Positions 15,782 to 23,723 of a stretch of DNA of 38,089 nt are shown here, piece by piece. Under the pieces are notes generated by a model, which was not told where the DNA came from, did no database searches, and saw only the letters and a list, made by a program, of their open reading frames with translations. The translations under genes were made by a program, and so were the position numbers. How positions within the stretch are numbered: position 1 is the first letter of the stretch; each line of letters opens with the position of its first letter. The DNA comes from Nitrospira sp. (GTDB lineage Bacteria; Nitrospirota; Nitrospiria; Nitrospirales; Nitrospiraceae): assembly GCA_029240595.1 (NCBI GenBank), contig JARDZZ010000005.1:1-38089 (forward strand), given 5' to 3'.

Positions 15782-16000
15782 TTACTGGGGCCACCGTTGC
15801 GCCATTCGATAAGCATTCCTCACGCCGGCCGCCGCACCCAAGATCAAGCCGAGAACGAGACCCCAGGGACCGGTCTCCAAGAGATAGGTATCGACGGCCC
15901 AGCCCAATCCGCCCCCCACAATCAGCGCAGCCAGCAGTTCCGTTCCGATCCGAACGGCCTGGCCGAGCCCCGCATAAAACGGATCCTGTGACTGGGGCAT
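15782..16000 (-). CDS. atpZ: AtpZ/AtpI-type ATP synthase accessory protein
   Basis: The 72-residue membrane protein has two helices: GTELLAALIVGGGLGWAVD and GPWGLVLGLILGAAAGVRNAY. This is the pattern of the short AtpZ/AtpI-related family encoded just before atpB, thought to aid c-ring assembly or Mg2+/Ca2+ handling. It is the first gene of the F0 cluster, with 26 bp to atpB. The region upstream (16001-16164) is shared with the divergent pabB-like gene and should contain promoters for both. Confidence 0.88.
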   Translation of the reverse strand: MPQSQDPFYAGLGQAVRIGTELLAALIVGGGLGWAVDTYLLETGPWGLVLGLILGAAAGVRNAYRMAQRWPQ

Positions 16001-16164
16001 GGTCGGTGACCCACTGAGGCGAGTGTCCTGAAATCAGGACTCTGCCGAATGGCGGGCCCGCAATTCAAGCAGAGTACTCGTGAACTTGTCAAGCTCCGGC
16101 TGCTGGGAAATCACCGAATCTGTGGGGTATAGTGAACTGCTCCTGCGTGAACCCGACTCCAACG

Positions 16165-17619
16165 ATGACCCGATTTTCGCAGCCTTCCTTCCTCCAAGGT
16201 GCCCCACGGCCGCTTGTCCTATCATTCAACGGTCGCGGTGAGAGTCCGTTCGACTTGTATCAAAAGGTCGCCTCCTCCACACAGCCCTCCTTTCTCTTGG
16301 AAAGCGGGAAAGGCGAGAACAGGCACTATTCATTTTTTGGCAGCCACCCGGCTTCTGTCATGCCACGACCCTCCCTCGCGACCGCATCATCATCGGACGA
16401 TCCTTTTTCATGGCTTCGGCACATCATCGCTTCGCCCGGCATCGAACGAACGCCCGATTTGCCACCGTTTTTCGGTGGAGCAGTCGGATGCTTCAGTTAT
16501 GATTTCGCACGCCGGCTGGAGTCCGTGCCGGCAGTCGCCGTTGACGATCTCTCACTCCCCGACATGCACTTCGCACTTTACGAGGTGGTCGCCGCGGTCG
16601 ATCATCGAACCAATCGGATCCAAGTTATCTTTTGTCCATCGCTCGATCGATTTCTCGGTGAAGCGCGCGACAAACTCTATCGTGAGGGACTCGACCGCCT
16701 TGCGGAATGGGAAGCCAGACTCACCGGCTCCGTGGCGACACCGCCTAGTCCGTTGGCGCTGACCACCGTCTCATTTGGTCCGCAACAGACGCAAGAGGCC
16801 TATCTCGATCGAGTGCGGCGCTGCCAAGAGTACATTGCCGCCGGAGATATCTACCAGGCCAACCTTTCCCATCGGTTCGGCATCGAGATCCCACAAGGCT
16901 ATCGATCGGGGGCTGCCCGTTTACACTACGAACAGGCGCTGTATCAAGAACTCCGCTCGGTGAATCCCTCTCCCTTTTCCGGCCTCCTGCGGTTCGGCGA
17001 TATGTCGCTGATCAGTTGCTCGCCGGAGCGCTTGGTCCGCCTCCAGGGTCGCCGTGCTGACACCAGACCCATCGCCGGCACCAGACCTCGTGGCTGTAAC
17101 TCCGATGACGACCGCCGTCTCGTCCGGGAGTTGCTCGCCAACGAAAAGGAACGGGCTGAGCACGTCATGTTGGTCGATCTCGAACGGAATGACCTCGGCC
17201 GTGTTTGCGAGATCGGCAGCGTGCAGGTCAATGAATTCATGGTGGTGGAGCAGTATTCACATGTCAGCCATATCGTCTCGAACGTACAGGGCACGCTGCG
17301 TCCCGGGGCGACGCCTTTCGATCTCATCAGCGCCACGTTCCCGGGCGGGACCATTACGGGCGTCCCGAAAATTCGTTGTATGGAGATCATTGAGGAACTC
17401 GAGCCCGTTCGTCGCGGACCCTATACAGGATCATTCGGCTATATCGGATGGAACGGGGATTTGGATTTAAACATCATTATCCGCACGCTTGTGATGACCG
17501 AAAAGCAGGGATATCTCCAAGTGGGGGCCGGTATCGTCGCCGACTCGGATCCCGCCAAGGAATATCAAGAGACCCTGCAGAAGGCGCAGGCATTTTTCAG
17601 CGCGGTCGGACGCCGCTGA
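16165..17619 (+). CDS. pabB: Chorismate-utilising synthase component I (PabB-like; TrpE not excluded)
   Basis: The 484-residue protein belongs to the anthranilate synthase component I / aminodeoxychorismate synthase component I family, with RPIAGTRPRG, AEHVMLVDLERNDLGRVC and the chorismate-binding FPGGTITGVPKIRCMEII. It converts chorismate and ammonia to aminodeoxychorismate (folate) or anthranilate (Trp). The overlapping aminotransferase-like gene downstream, which resembles aminodeoxychorismate lyase, favours PabB. Against this, the key motif is PIAGT, with the Ala usual in TrpE, rather than the Lys of E. coli PabB, and the N-terminus carries an LLES segment found in feedback-regulated TrpE. 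The ATG at 16165 is preferred to the GTG at 16132 because a TATAGT -10 at 16128-16133 would place the transcript start between them. Confidence 0.85.
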   Translation: MTRFSQPSFLQGAPRPLVLSFNGRGESPFDLYQKVASSTQPSFLLESGKGENRHYSFFGSHPASVMPRPSLATASSSDDPFSWLRHIIASPGIERTPDLPPFFGGAVGCFSYDFARRLESVPAVAVDDLSLPDMHFALYEVVAAVDHRTNRIQVIFCPSLDRFLGEARDKLYREGLDRLAEWEARLTGSVATPPSPLALTTVSFGPQQTQEAYLDRVRRCQEYIAAGDIYQANLSHRFGIEIPQGYRSGAARLHYEQALYQELRSVNPSPFSGLLRFGDMSLISCSPERLVRLQGRRADTRPIAGTRPRGCNSDDDRRLVRELLANEKERAEHVMLVDLERNDLGRVCEIGSVQVNEFMVVEQYSHVSHIVSNVQGTLRPGATPFDLISATFPGGTITGVPKIRCMEIIEELEPVRRGPYTGSFGYIGWNGDLDLNIIIRTLVMTEKQGYLQVGAGIVADSDPAKEYQETLQKAQAFFSAVGRR

Positions 17620-18494
17620 TGGGGTGGATTTACTTACATGACCGTTTCGTCAAGGAGGAGGAAGCGCTCGTCTCAGTATTCGACCATGGCTTTCTCTACG
17701 GTGACGGCGTCTATGAAACGATCCGCTCGTACGGTCACAAGATTTTCATGCGCGACCAGCACCTGGCTCGCTTGCGACGCTCGGCAGACGGCATTGGCCT
17801 GTCCATTCCGCAACTGAACTGGCCGTCAGTTCTCCATGAGGCGATGGCCCGGAACGGCGTGGGCGATGAACACACGGACGCGTATATTCGCGTGACGATC
17901 TCACGGGGGGTCGGCGAGATCGGTCTTGATCCGGCGCTCTGCCCCACTCCGACGATCGTGATCATGGCCAAACCGCTCAAACCGCTGCCACAGGATTGCT
18001 ATCGGACCGGCGTGAGCCTGATCGTGGCCAAGACCAGGCGAAATCTTCCAAGCGCGCTCGACCCACAAATCAAGGCCACGAATTTCCTGAACAACATCCA
18101 GGCGAAACGAGAAGCGCTCAACGCCGGGGCCTTTGACAGCGTGTTGCTCAATTGGGAATCTCACCTCACCGAGTGTACGGTCAGCAATCTGTTCTTCGTG
18201 CGATCCGGCCGGCTCTGCACCCCGGCTCTTTCCTGTGGCATTTTGGACGGCATTACACGAGGTGTCCTTCTGGGGTTGGCGCGTGAATCAGCGATTCCTG
18301 TCGAAGAAGGCCAATTTACCGTGGAGTCGCTTCAGACGGCCGAGGAGTGCTTTCTCAGCAACACGACGATGGAAGTCATGCCGGCCACGCAGCTGAATGG
18401 TCGGCCGATCGGGAACGGAACGCCCGGCCCACTGAGCAAACGGCTTCACCAAATTTTTGTCACTCACCGTGACAAATTTCTGGAGCCTGAGTAG
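17619..18494 (+). CDS. PLP-dependent class IV aminotransferase, possible aminodeoxychorismate lyase
   Basis: The 291-residue fold-type IV enzyme has an N-terminal VFDHGFLYGDGVYETIRSYG, the PLP Lys in DPQIKATNFLNNIQAK, ECTVSNLFFV for phosphate binding and FLSNTTMEVMPAT. The family includes branched-chain aminotransferase, D-amino-acid aminotransferase and PabC (4-amino-4-deoxychorismate lyase). Its ATG overlaps the stop of the PabB-like gene (ATGA), which supports a PabC role making p-aminobenzoate; the sequence alone does not exclude a branched-chain or D-amino-acid transaminase. Confidence 0.88.
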   Translation: MGWIYLHDRFVKEEEALVSVFDHGFLYGDGVYETIRSYGHKIFMRDQHLARLRRSADGIGLSIPQLNWPSVLHEAMARNGVGDEHTDAYIRVTISRGVGEIGLDPALCPTPTIVIMAKPLKPLPQDCYRTGVSLIVAKTRRNLPSALDPQIKATNFLNNIQAKREALNAGAFDSVLLNWESHLTECTVSNLFFVRSGRLCTPALSCGILDGITRGVLLGLARESAIPVEEGQFTVESLQTAEECFLSNTTMEVMPATQLNGRPIGNGTPGPLSKRLHQIFVTHRDKFLEPE

Positions 18495-18565
18495 CCTCTC
18501 CATCCGATCCTCTTGTTCTGCCTCTTGTTTCCTGCGCTGCCATGCGGCATGGGATCTGCATTTTC

Positions 18566-18593
18566 TTGACAGGCTGGAACAGACTGATATCGT
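18566..18593 (+). promoter_or_regulatory. Candidate sigma70-type promoter for the small lytic transglycosylase
   Basis: TTGACA at 18566-18571 is followed after 16 bp by TATCGT at 18588-18593. The expected start point (about 18600) is next to the ATG at 18601, so the message would be leaderless or nearly so; no ribosome-binding site is seen. The -35 is perfect and the -10 moderate. Confidence 0.4.
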
Positions 18594-18600
18594 TGGGACC

Positions 18601-19305
18601 ATGCCGATGACAGCAACACTGCGACGCATCACCAGCTTAATCCGATGCAGCTCCGGAATGCTCCTGACGGGGGTCATCGTTCTGTCGCCCCTCAACCCTG
18701 TCGGCTCACAGGCGGAAATCTACCAATATATAGGACCGAACGGTACGATCTCGCTTACTAACGTGCCCTCAGACGCTCGCTATCGGAAGCTCGACGTGGA
18801 ATCGGCCCGCTTTCACGCATTGCTTTCCGAACGCGAACTGGAGCCCGTCATCAAACGCCATTCGTCTCAACAGCAATTGCATCCGGCGCTGATCCGGGCA
18901 GTGATCAAGGCCGAGTCGAATTTCGACCCACGCGCCGTTTCCCGCGCCGGAGCCATCGGCCTTATGCAGCTCATGCCGCAGACCGCCGTGCGCCTCGACG
19001 TACGCGATATGTTTGATCCTGATGAGAACGTCGGGGGCGGTGCAAAATACTTGAGGCAGTTACTCGACCGCTTCCACGGAAATTTGCCTCTTGCCCTGGC
19101 GGCCTACAATGCGGGCGAGAACATCGTTGATCGTTATCAAGCCTTGCCGCCGATCGACGAAACGAGACAATACGTCCGCAAAGTCTTGCGCTATTACCGG
19201 ACCTTCCTCGTTCGCGACGGTGTCATCACCGAGCGTCCCGTCAGCCGGCACGCCCCTTCAACGCCAGCAGTAGCCCCCGCGACTTCCGTGGAGGCGTCCC
19301 GCTGA
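18601..19305 (+). CDS. Small lytic transglycosylase, SLT domain
   Basis: The 234-residue exported enzyme has a signal peptide (about residues 5-36, with LLTGVIVLSPLNPVGSQAE), a short DUF4124-like N-terminal segment (IYQYIGPNGTISLTNVP) and an SLT domain from about residue 85. The catalytic Glu is in AVIKAESNFDPRAVSR, followed by GAIGLMQLMPQTAVRL and LALAAYNAGENIVDRY. It is a peptidoglycan lytic transglycosylase of the periplasm, much smaller than the Slt-type enzyme at 6.9-9.2 kb. The C-terminal 30 residues are low complexity. Its last 65 bp overlap the 3' end of nadB on the other strand. The ATG at 18601 was chosen over an upstream reading that runs into the aminotransferase gene. Confidence 0.9.
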   Translation: MPMTATLRRITSLIRCSSGMLLTGVIVLSPLNPVGSQAEIYQYIGPNGTISLTNVPSDARYRKLDVESARFHALLSERELEPVIKRHSSQQQLHPALIRAVIKAESNFDPRAVSRAGAIGLMQLMPQTAVRLDVRDMFDPDENVGGGAKYLRQLLDRFHGNLPLALAAYNAGENIVDRYQALPPIDETRQYVRKVLRYYRTFLVRDGVITERPVSRHAPSTPAVAPATSVEASR

Positions 19306-20884
19306 TTCCCTCGCCCAGCGACAACCGACTGTGTTGTTGCCATCCCGGTCGCTTGGCCTGAGGAAAGTCCGACCGGTAATGGGCCCCCACGCTGTTTTCC
19401 CTCCATAGAGCAGCTTCCGCAATACACTGCGCAACCTGCACCATGTTTTTGACCTCCAGCGCCGTCCGCTGAGAAAACGGCTGTGCAACCAGTTGCGCCC
19501 AGCGGGACAGCTGCGCGCATGCCCGGATAAGCGATTCGCCGGAGCGGATCACCCCCACCTGACCCCACATCGTGCGCCGAAGTGAGCTGCGCAATTTTTC
19601 CACATCGTCAAGCGAACCATACTGTTCGTGCTTGAGAGCCGCTTCGTGCGTAGCCAGAGACGGAATTTCTTCACGGCCCGCATAGGCTACCGCCGCAGTA
19701 GCCGCCCGCGCGCCAAAGACCAGTCCTTCGAGTAATGAATTACTTGCCAGTCGGTTCGCCCCATGGACGCCGCTGCACGCCACTTCGCCCGCTGCAAACA
19801 ATCCCGGGACGGTCGTGGCGCCATTCAAGTCCGTCCATACGCCGCCCATCATGTAATGGGCGCTGGGAGACACGGGAATCCACTCCTCGGTAATGTCGAT
19901 GTCATAACGCAGGCATGTGGCGTAGATCGTCGGAAACCGACGCTTGACGAATTCGGCGCCAAGATGCGTGACGTCCAAGTACACGTGCCGGGCTTTTGTG
20001 GCGGCCATCTCGGCCCAGATTGCACGCGACACAATGTCACGGGGAGCAAGAGCTCCGAGCGGATGATACCGCGGCATGAAGATTTCGCCTTTGTTGTTTC
20101 GGAGTTGAGCCCCCTCTCCGCGCATGGCCTCGGACAATAGGAAGGGGGGGCTCGAGGGTAGGTACAACGCCGTGGGATGAAACTGCACGAACTCCATATC
20201 CTGCAGGACGGCGCCGGCTCGCAGCGCCATGGCGATGCCGTCTCCGGTGGCATTCGCAGGATTGGTAGTCCGGGCATAGAGCTGCCCCGCCCCACCCGTC
20301 GTCAGCACCACCGCTTTCGCCGGAAGTATGAATCGTCGACCCGAATGCTCATCGAACACGAGCGCCCCGCAGCAGCGCCCACTCTCCACAATCAGATCGA
20401 CCGTAAAGTGATAGTCCAGCCGTTGGATGCGCTTCTGCCGCATCGCCTCGGCGATCAGCACCCGGACCATTTCATTCCCGGTGGCATCGCCTCGGGCGCG
20501 CAAAATTCTGCTCCGGCTGTGCGCCGCCTCCCGGGCAAACGCAAATTTGCCGCCGGCTTTGTCGAACCTGGCTCCCCATTTGATCAACTCTTGGATGCGC
20601 TGCGGTCCCTCCCCGACCAAGACGCGCACGGCTTCCTTCCGGCACAGCCCGTGGCCGGCCTTGAGTGTATCGGTCAAATGGATCGCGACGTCATCTTCCT
20701 CGCTCAGCGCGACTGCAACGCCACCCTGCGCATGGATTGAACTGCTCTGGAGCGGATGCCCCTTCGTGATGACCACCACCTGGCCGTTCCGGCTCAGTTC
20801 GACCGCTGCCCGAAGACCGGCGACTCCGCTGCCGATGACGAGAAAATCCGCGGAGGGAAGGGAAGATAAACGATTGGCCGGCAT
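19241..20884 (-). CDS. nadB: L-aspartate oxidase
   Basis: The 547-residue flavoenzyme oxidises L-aspartate to iminoaspartate, the first step of de novo NAD synthesis, with fumarate or O2 as acceptor. FAD binding is shown by LVIGSGVAGLRAAVELS; SSSIHAQGGVAVAL, HYMMGGVWTDLNGAT and GVHGANRLASNSLLEGLVFG are family signatures of the fumarate reductase/succinate dehydrogenase flavoprotein group. The start is the ATG at 20884, which is three bases from the stop of the upstream lipoprotein gene; a longer reading from 21067 would lie inside that gene. nadA and nadC are not in the window. Confidence 0.95.
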   Translation of the reverse strand: MPANRLSSLPSADFLVIGSGVAGLRAAVELSRNGQVVVITKGHPLQSSSIHAQGGVAVALSEEDDVAIHLTDTLKAGHGLCRKEAVRVLVGEGPQRIQELIKWGARFDKAGGKFAFAREAAHSRSRILRARGDATGNEMVRVLIAEAMRQKRIQRLDYHFTVDLIVESGRCCGALVFDEHSGRRFILPAKAVVLTTGGAGQLYARTTNPANATGDGIAMALRAGAVLQDMEFVQFHPTALYLPSSPPFLLSEAMRGEGAQLRNNKGEIFMPRYHPLGALAPRDIVSRAIWAEMAATKARHVYLDVTHLGAEFVKRRFPTIYATCLRYDIDITEEWIPVSPSAHYMMGGVWTDLNGATTVPGLFAAGEVACSGVHGANRLASNSLLEGLVFGARAATAAVAYAGREEIPSLATHEAALKHEQYGSLDDVEKLRSSLRRTMWGQVGVIRSGESLIRACAQLSRWAQLVAQPFSQRTALEVKNMVQVAQCIAEAALWRENSVGAHYRSDFPQAKRPGWQQHSRLSLGEGISGTPPRKSRGLLLALKGRAG

Positions 20885-20886
20885 CA

Positions 20887-21390
20887 CTACTTCCGCCCAA
20901 CGCCGGGAGCCTGACCCGTCAAGGCTTGGCGTCTGTTCACTCCGAAGGGGATATCTCCTTGGATGCCGCTCAACAGCACAGATTTCGTACCCACCCATTG
21001 AAGGCGCGAATGACCGCGATGGCGGATCCCGGGATCCTCCGGGTCTTTTTTCCACAACCCTTGCCAATGCACGTAGACATCTATGTCGTCATTGTCGATC
21101 ATGATGCGCTCGACGTGAAAGTCCATGGCCATGTCGTGGAACAATTCAAAATCGGCTTCTGCCTCCTGCTGCAGCCGCTCCGTGGACTCTGTCGGCACCA
21201 CGAGCGCTGCGATGCCGGCACTATCCTTCTTCACGTACGCTACCCGAAGCGATTCGACCGCTTTATCGATACGAAGGTACCGCTCATGATCTTCGGGATA
21301 TTGCATCGTTTTCGAGCCGCAGCCCGTGCCGACCATCCACAGTACGAGGACGATCGCGAGCGCGCTTATTTGACGTCCCGAGGAGTGCAT
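20887..21390 (-). CDS. Hypothetical lipoprotein
   Basis: The 167-residue protein (from the ATG at 21390) has an N-terminal hydrophobic segment ALAIVLVLWMVGTGCGSK; the Cys after VGTG fits a lipid-attachment site although Gly at -3 is unusual. The rest is soluble and mixed helix/strand (YLRIDKAVESLRVAYVKKD, then IDNDDIDVYVHWQGLWKK), resembling small NTF2-like or nuclear-transport-like folds, but I do not recognise a family. The stop is two bases before nadB, so the genes are co-transcribed; nothing in the sequence ties it to NAD synthesis. Confidence 0.7.
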   Translation of the reverse strand: MHSSGRQISALAIVLVLWMVGTGCGSKTMQYPEDHERYLRIDKAVESLRVAYVKKDSAGIAALVVPTESTERLQQEAEADFELFHDMAMDFHVERIMIDNDDIDVYVHWQGLWKKDPEDPGIRHRGHSRLQWVGTKSVLLSGIQGDIPFGVNRRQALTGQAPGVGRK

Positions 21391-21399
21391 CGTGATTGC

Positions 21400-21429
21400 A
21401 GTATAGGAACGGCTCGTTGGACCGGTCAA
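21400..21429 (-). promoter_or_regulatory. Candidate sigma70 promoter for the lipoprotein-nadB unit
   Basis: On the minus strand TTGACC (21429-21424) and TATACT (21405-21400) are separated by 18 bp. The expected start is at about 21393, only a few bases before the ATG at 21390, so the mRNA would be essentially leaderless. Confidence 0.5.
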
Positions 21430-21467
21430 GCCAACCTGCTGCGTCATGCACACGACGTGTCGTTGCC

Positions 21468-21496
21468 TTGCAATTTCGGCCCAAAACTTCTAGACT
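21468..21496 (+). promoter_or_regulatory. Candidate sigma70 promoter for the mS38/bS22-like gene
   Basis: TTGCAA (21468-21473) and TAGACT (21491-21496) are spaced by 17 bp. Transcription would start near 21503, leaving room for the AGGGGAGA ribosome-binding site at 21506-21513 ahead of the ATG at 21520. Confidence 0.5.
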
Positions 21497-21519
21497 CACG
21501 CGCGTAGGGGAGACACCGT

Positions 21520-21615
21520 ATGGCCAGCGTGCTCAAAAAACGCCGCAAGAAGATGCGCAAACATAAGTACAAAAAGTTGCGCAGGCGTCAAAAGTTCTTG
21601 CGCCGTAAAAGCTAG
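21520..21615 (+). CDS. 31-residue AURKAIP1/COX24-domain (mS38/bS22-like) ribosomal protein
   Basis: The ATG at 21520 opens a 31-residue protein, MASVLKKRRKKMRKHKYKKL followed by a second run of Arg and Lys; over half the residues are basic. The KKRRKKMRKHKY core is the AURKAIP1/COX24 motif, shared with the mitochondrial small-subunit protein mS38 and the tiny bacterial ribosomal protein bS22 of mycobacteria. It is expected to lie in an rRNA groove of the ribosome. A good ribosome-binding site (AGGGGAGA, seven bases upstream) and a promoter-like sequence precede it. A standard gene finder with a length cutoff would miss it. Confidence 0.88.
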   Translation: MASVLKKRRKKMRKHKYKKLRRRQKFLRRKS

Positions 21616-21641
21616 TCTCACCGACATACGGAGGAGGGGCG

Positions 21642-21860
21642 GTGCCCGAAGGGAAGAAGGTTCGCATACGCGTCCGTACGGTGAACTGCGTGTATGTGGG
21701 TGATTTTCTGATTCCCCCCATGCGAAACCGCGTCTCGGATGCGATTAACGAGGAGCAACGGCTTTTCATTAGCCTGACCGACGTCGTCGTCAACGACAAG
21801 GATCGCTCGGATTTCGTTGCCATCAACAAGAATCTCATCGAGTCCATCGCCCAACTCTAG
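21642..21860 (+). CDS. Small conserved protein of unknown function (DUF6812-like)
   Basis: The 72-residue protein reads as a small beta-rich domain: VRIRVRTVNCVYVGDFLIPP, then RVSDAINEEQRLFISLTDV and a C-terminal helix. Similar short proteins occur near secretion or regulatory genes in related bacteria and are labelled DUF6812; I am moderately sure of that family and do not know the function. The start is a GTG at 21642 preceded by GGAGGAGGGG. It lies 26 bp after the mS38/bS22-like gene and is probably co-transcribed with it. Confidence 0.7.
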   Translation: MPEGKKVRIRVRTVNCVYVGDFLIPPMRNRVSDAINEEQRLFISLTDVVVNDKDRSDFVAINKNLIESIAQL

Positions 21861-21952
21861 GTCAGATCCTTCCTCATCCCTCCTGATTTATCCGAGTCGC
21901 AAGCTTTGAACCCTGCACTGGTTTTCCTTTCGGCCGTTCACTAAGATCTGAC
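21861..21952. repeat. Inverted 8-bp repeat in the spacer before the ABC exporter
   Basis: GTCAGATC at 21861-21868 and GATCTGAC at 21945-21952 are perfect inverted copies flanking the 76-bp spacer. The first copy starts right after the stop of the small conserved gene and the second lies four bases before the ABC transporter ATG. It could close a loop in the message or be coincidence. Confidence 0.3.
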
Positions 21953-21956
21953 GGTT

Positions 21957-23702
21957 ATGTCCACCTTCGCACGATTTCGGCCCTTTCTCACACCCTATCT
22001 GGGGCGCATGGTGCTTGCCACTGTGTTGGTCATGGCCGTGGCCGCCATCAATCTCGCCTTACTCCGTCTGGCGGGAGCGCTGTGGGATGTCATCACCGTT
22101 CAGCACGATGGTGCCAGGATGAACGAACTCATGCTCCTCTTCCTCAGCCTCGTGTTCCTGCAGGGATTCTGCTCCATGGGCCACAGTTATTTGACGGCAT
22201 CGGTCTCACAACGGATCGTCGCCGATTTTCGCCGGCACCTCTTCGCTCACCTGCAGACGCTCTCCGTCAGTTTTTTTGCCAGGCGGAGGACCGGCGAGCT
22301 TCTGTCACGGCTCATGAACGACGTCACGGTGATTCAATCGGTGGTGACGGAAACTCCAATCGACACAGCCAAACAGCTCGTGACATTCGTGGGCGGCATC
22401 ACCTTCCTGCTCGCGATGAATTGGCGCCTCTGTCTGTTGATTCTCGTCCTCCTGCCCTTGCTCGTCGTGGTGGCCAAGCTGTTCGGTCGCCGGCTTAAAT
22501 CGCTTTCCACCTCCATTCAAGATCAGACCGCCGCCCTGAGTACGCTTCTCGAAGAAGTCATCTCAGGCATCCGCATCGTCAAGTCCTTCGTCAAGACCCA
22601 GCGGGAAGAAGCACGCTTCGCGCAGCAGGTCGACACAACGCTCTCACTCACCATGCGGCGGGCCGGGATCATGGCGGTGTTCATTCCTGTCATCAGTCTG
22701 CTGACATTTTCCTCTGCGGCAGCCGTCTTATGGTACGGAGGACGTCAGGTGATCGATGGCACCGTCTCGCCTGGTGAGTTGTTCGCCTTCGTGTTATTTG
22801 CCGGTATTCTCATCGGGCCGTTCAGTTCCGCCGCACGTGTGTTTGCGCAAATTCGGGAAGCCCAGGGCGCGACCGAGCGCGTGTTTGAAATCCTGGATAC
22901 CAGGCCCGAGGTCCGGGATGATCCAAACGCCCTTGTGCTTCACACCGTATCGGGCCAACTCACCGCAGAACATGTGAGCTTTGCCTATGATCCACGCCGG
23001 GCGATATTGATCGATGTGTCGTTCGAAGCGAAACCTGGGGAATGTGTGGCAATTGTGGGTCCGACTGGCGCAGGCAAGACCACCCTGATGAATTTGATCC
23101 ATCGGTTTTATGATCCGACCGAAGGGCGCGTGACCATCGATGGAACAAGTCTCCGTGATGTCACGTTGGAGAGTTGGTATAGGCAAATCGCGCTGGTGCC
23201 GCAGGAGACCATCCTGTTTGGGGGGACGATTCTCGACAACATTCGGTATGGCAACGGTGACGCCGACGAAGAGGCCGTGAAGGAAGCCAGCCGGGCAGCC
23301 AATGCCCATGAGTTCATTATGGGCTTTCCCGATGGTTACCACACCGTTGTGGGAGAAAAGGGCATCAATATCTCTGGTGGACAACGCCAGCGTATCGCGA
23401 TTGCTCGAGCTCTACTCAAGAATCCGCGCATACTCCTGCTTGATGAGGCGACCTCAGCACTGGACAGCGAGTCCGAACGGCTAATCCAGGAAGCGCTCGA
23501 ACGGCTGATGAGGGGACGCACCACCTTCGTCATCGCCCACCGCTTGACCACCATTCACAGCGCCGATCGGATTCTGGTTTTGGACAAAGGCCGCCTTGTA
23601 GAAACGGGAACGCATGACGAGTTAATGGCTCGGCAGGGACTGTATTACTACCTCTACACGGTCCGTGTCGTTGAAGCTCCTTCGAAAACAGCCGGTGTCT
23701 AA
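21957..23702 (+). CDS. MsbA-like ABC exporter, fused permease and ATPase
   Basis: The 581-residue half-transporter has six membrane helices in residues 1-310 and an ATPase domain in 340-575: Walker A GPTGAGKTTLMNL, Q-loop IALVPQETILFGG, signature INISGGQRQRIAIARALL, Walker B ILLLDEATSALDSE and the His switch in FVIAHRLTT. It acts as a homodimer, exporting a lipid, lipid-linked sugar or drug across the inner membrane; MsbA flips lipid A. The substrate cannot be decided from sequence, but the fold and length fit MsbA. The glucosidase gene starts 21 bp downstream, so they may be co-transcribed. Confidence 0.92.
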   Translation: MSTFARFRPFLTPYLGRMVLATVLVMAVAAINLALLRLAGALWDVITVQHDGARMNELMLLFLSLVFLQGFCSMGHSYLTASVSQRIVADFRRHLFAHLQTLSVSFFARRRTGELLSRLMNDVTVIQSVVTETPIDTAKQLVTFVGGITFLLAMNWRLCLLILVLLPLLVVVAKLFGRRLKSLSTSIQDQTAALSTLLEEVISGIRIVKSFVKTQREEARFAQQVDTTLSLTMRRAGIMAVFIPVISLLTFSSAAAVLWYGGRQVIDGTVSPGELFAFVLFAGILIGPFSSAARVFAQIREAQGATERVFEILDTRPEVRDDPNALVLHTVSGQLTAEHVSFAYDPRRAILIDVSFEAKPGECVAIVGPTGAGKTTLMNLIHRFYDPTEGRVTIDGTSLRDVTLESWYRQIALVPQETILFGGTILDNIRYGNGDADEEAVKEASRAANAHEFIMGFPDGYHTVVGEKGINISGGQRQRIAIARALLKNPRILLLDEATSALDSESERLIQEALERLMRGRTTFVIAHRLTTIHSADRILVLDKGRLVETGTHDELMARQGLYYYLYTVRVVEAPSKTAGV

Positions 23703-23723
23703 TTAGTCGACTCGAGGACACAC

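Noticed and set aside
20926-21507. 193-codon plus-strand open frame opposite the lipoprotein gene
   Set aside because: It is a shadow of the lipoprotein/nadB strand, which has a signal sequence, coupling to nadB and a promoter.
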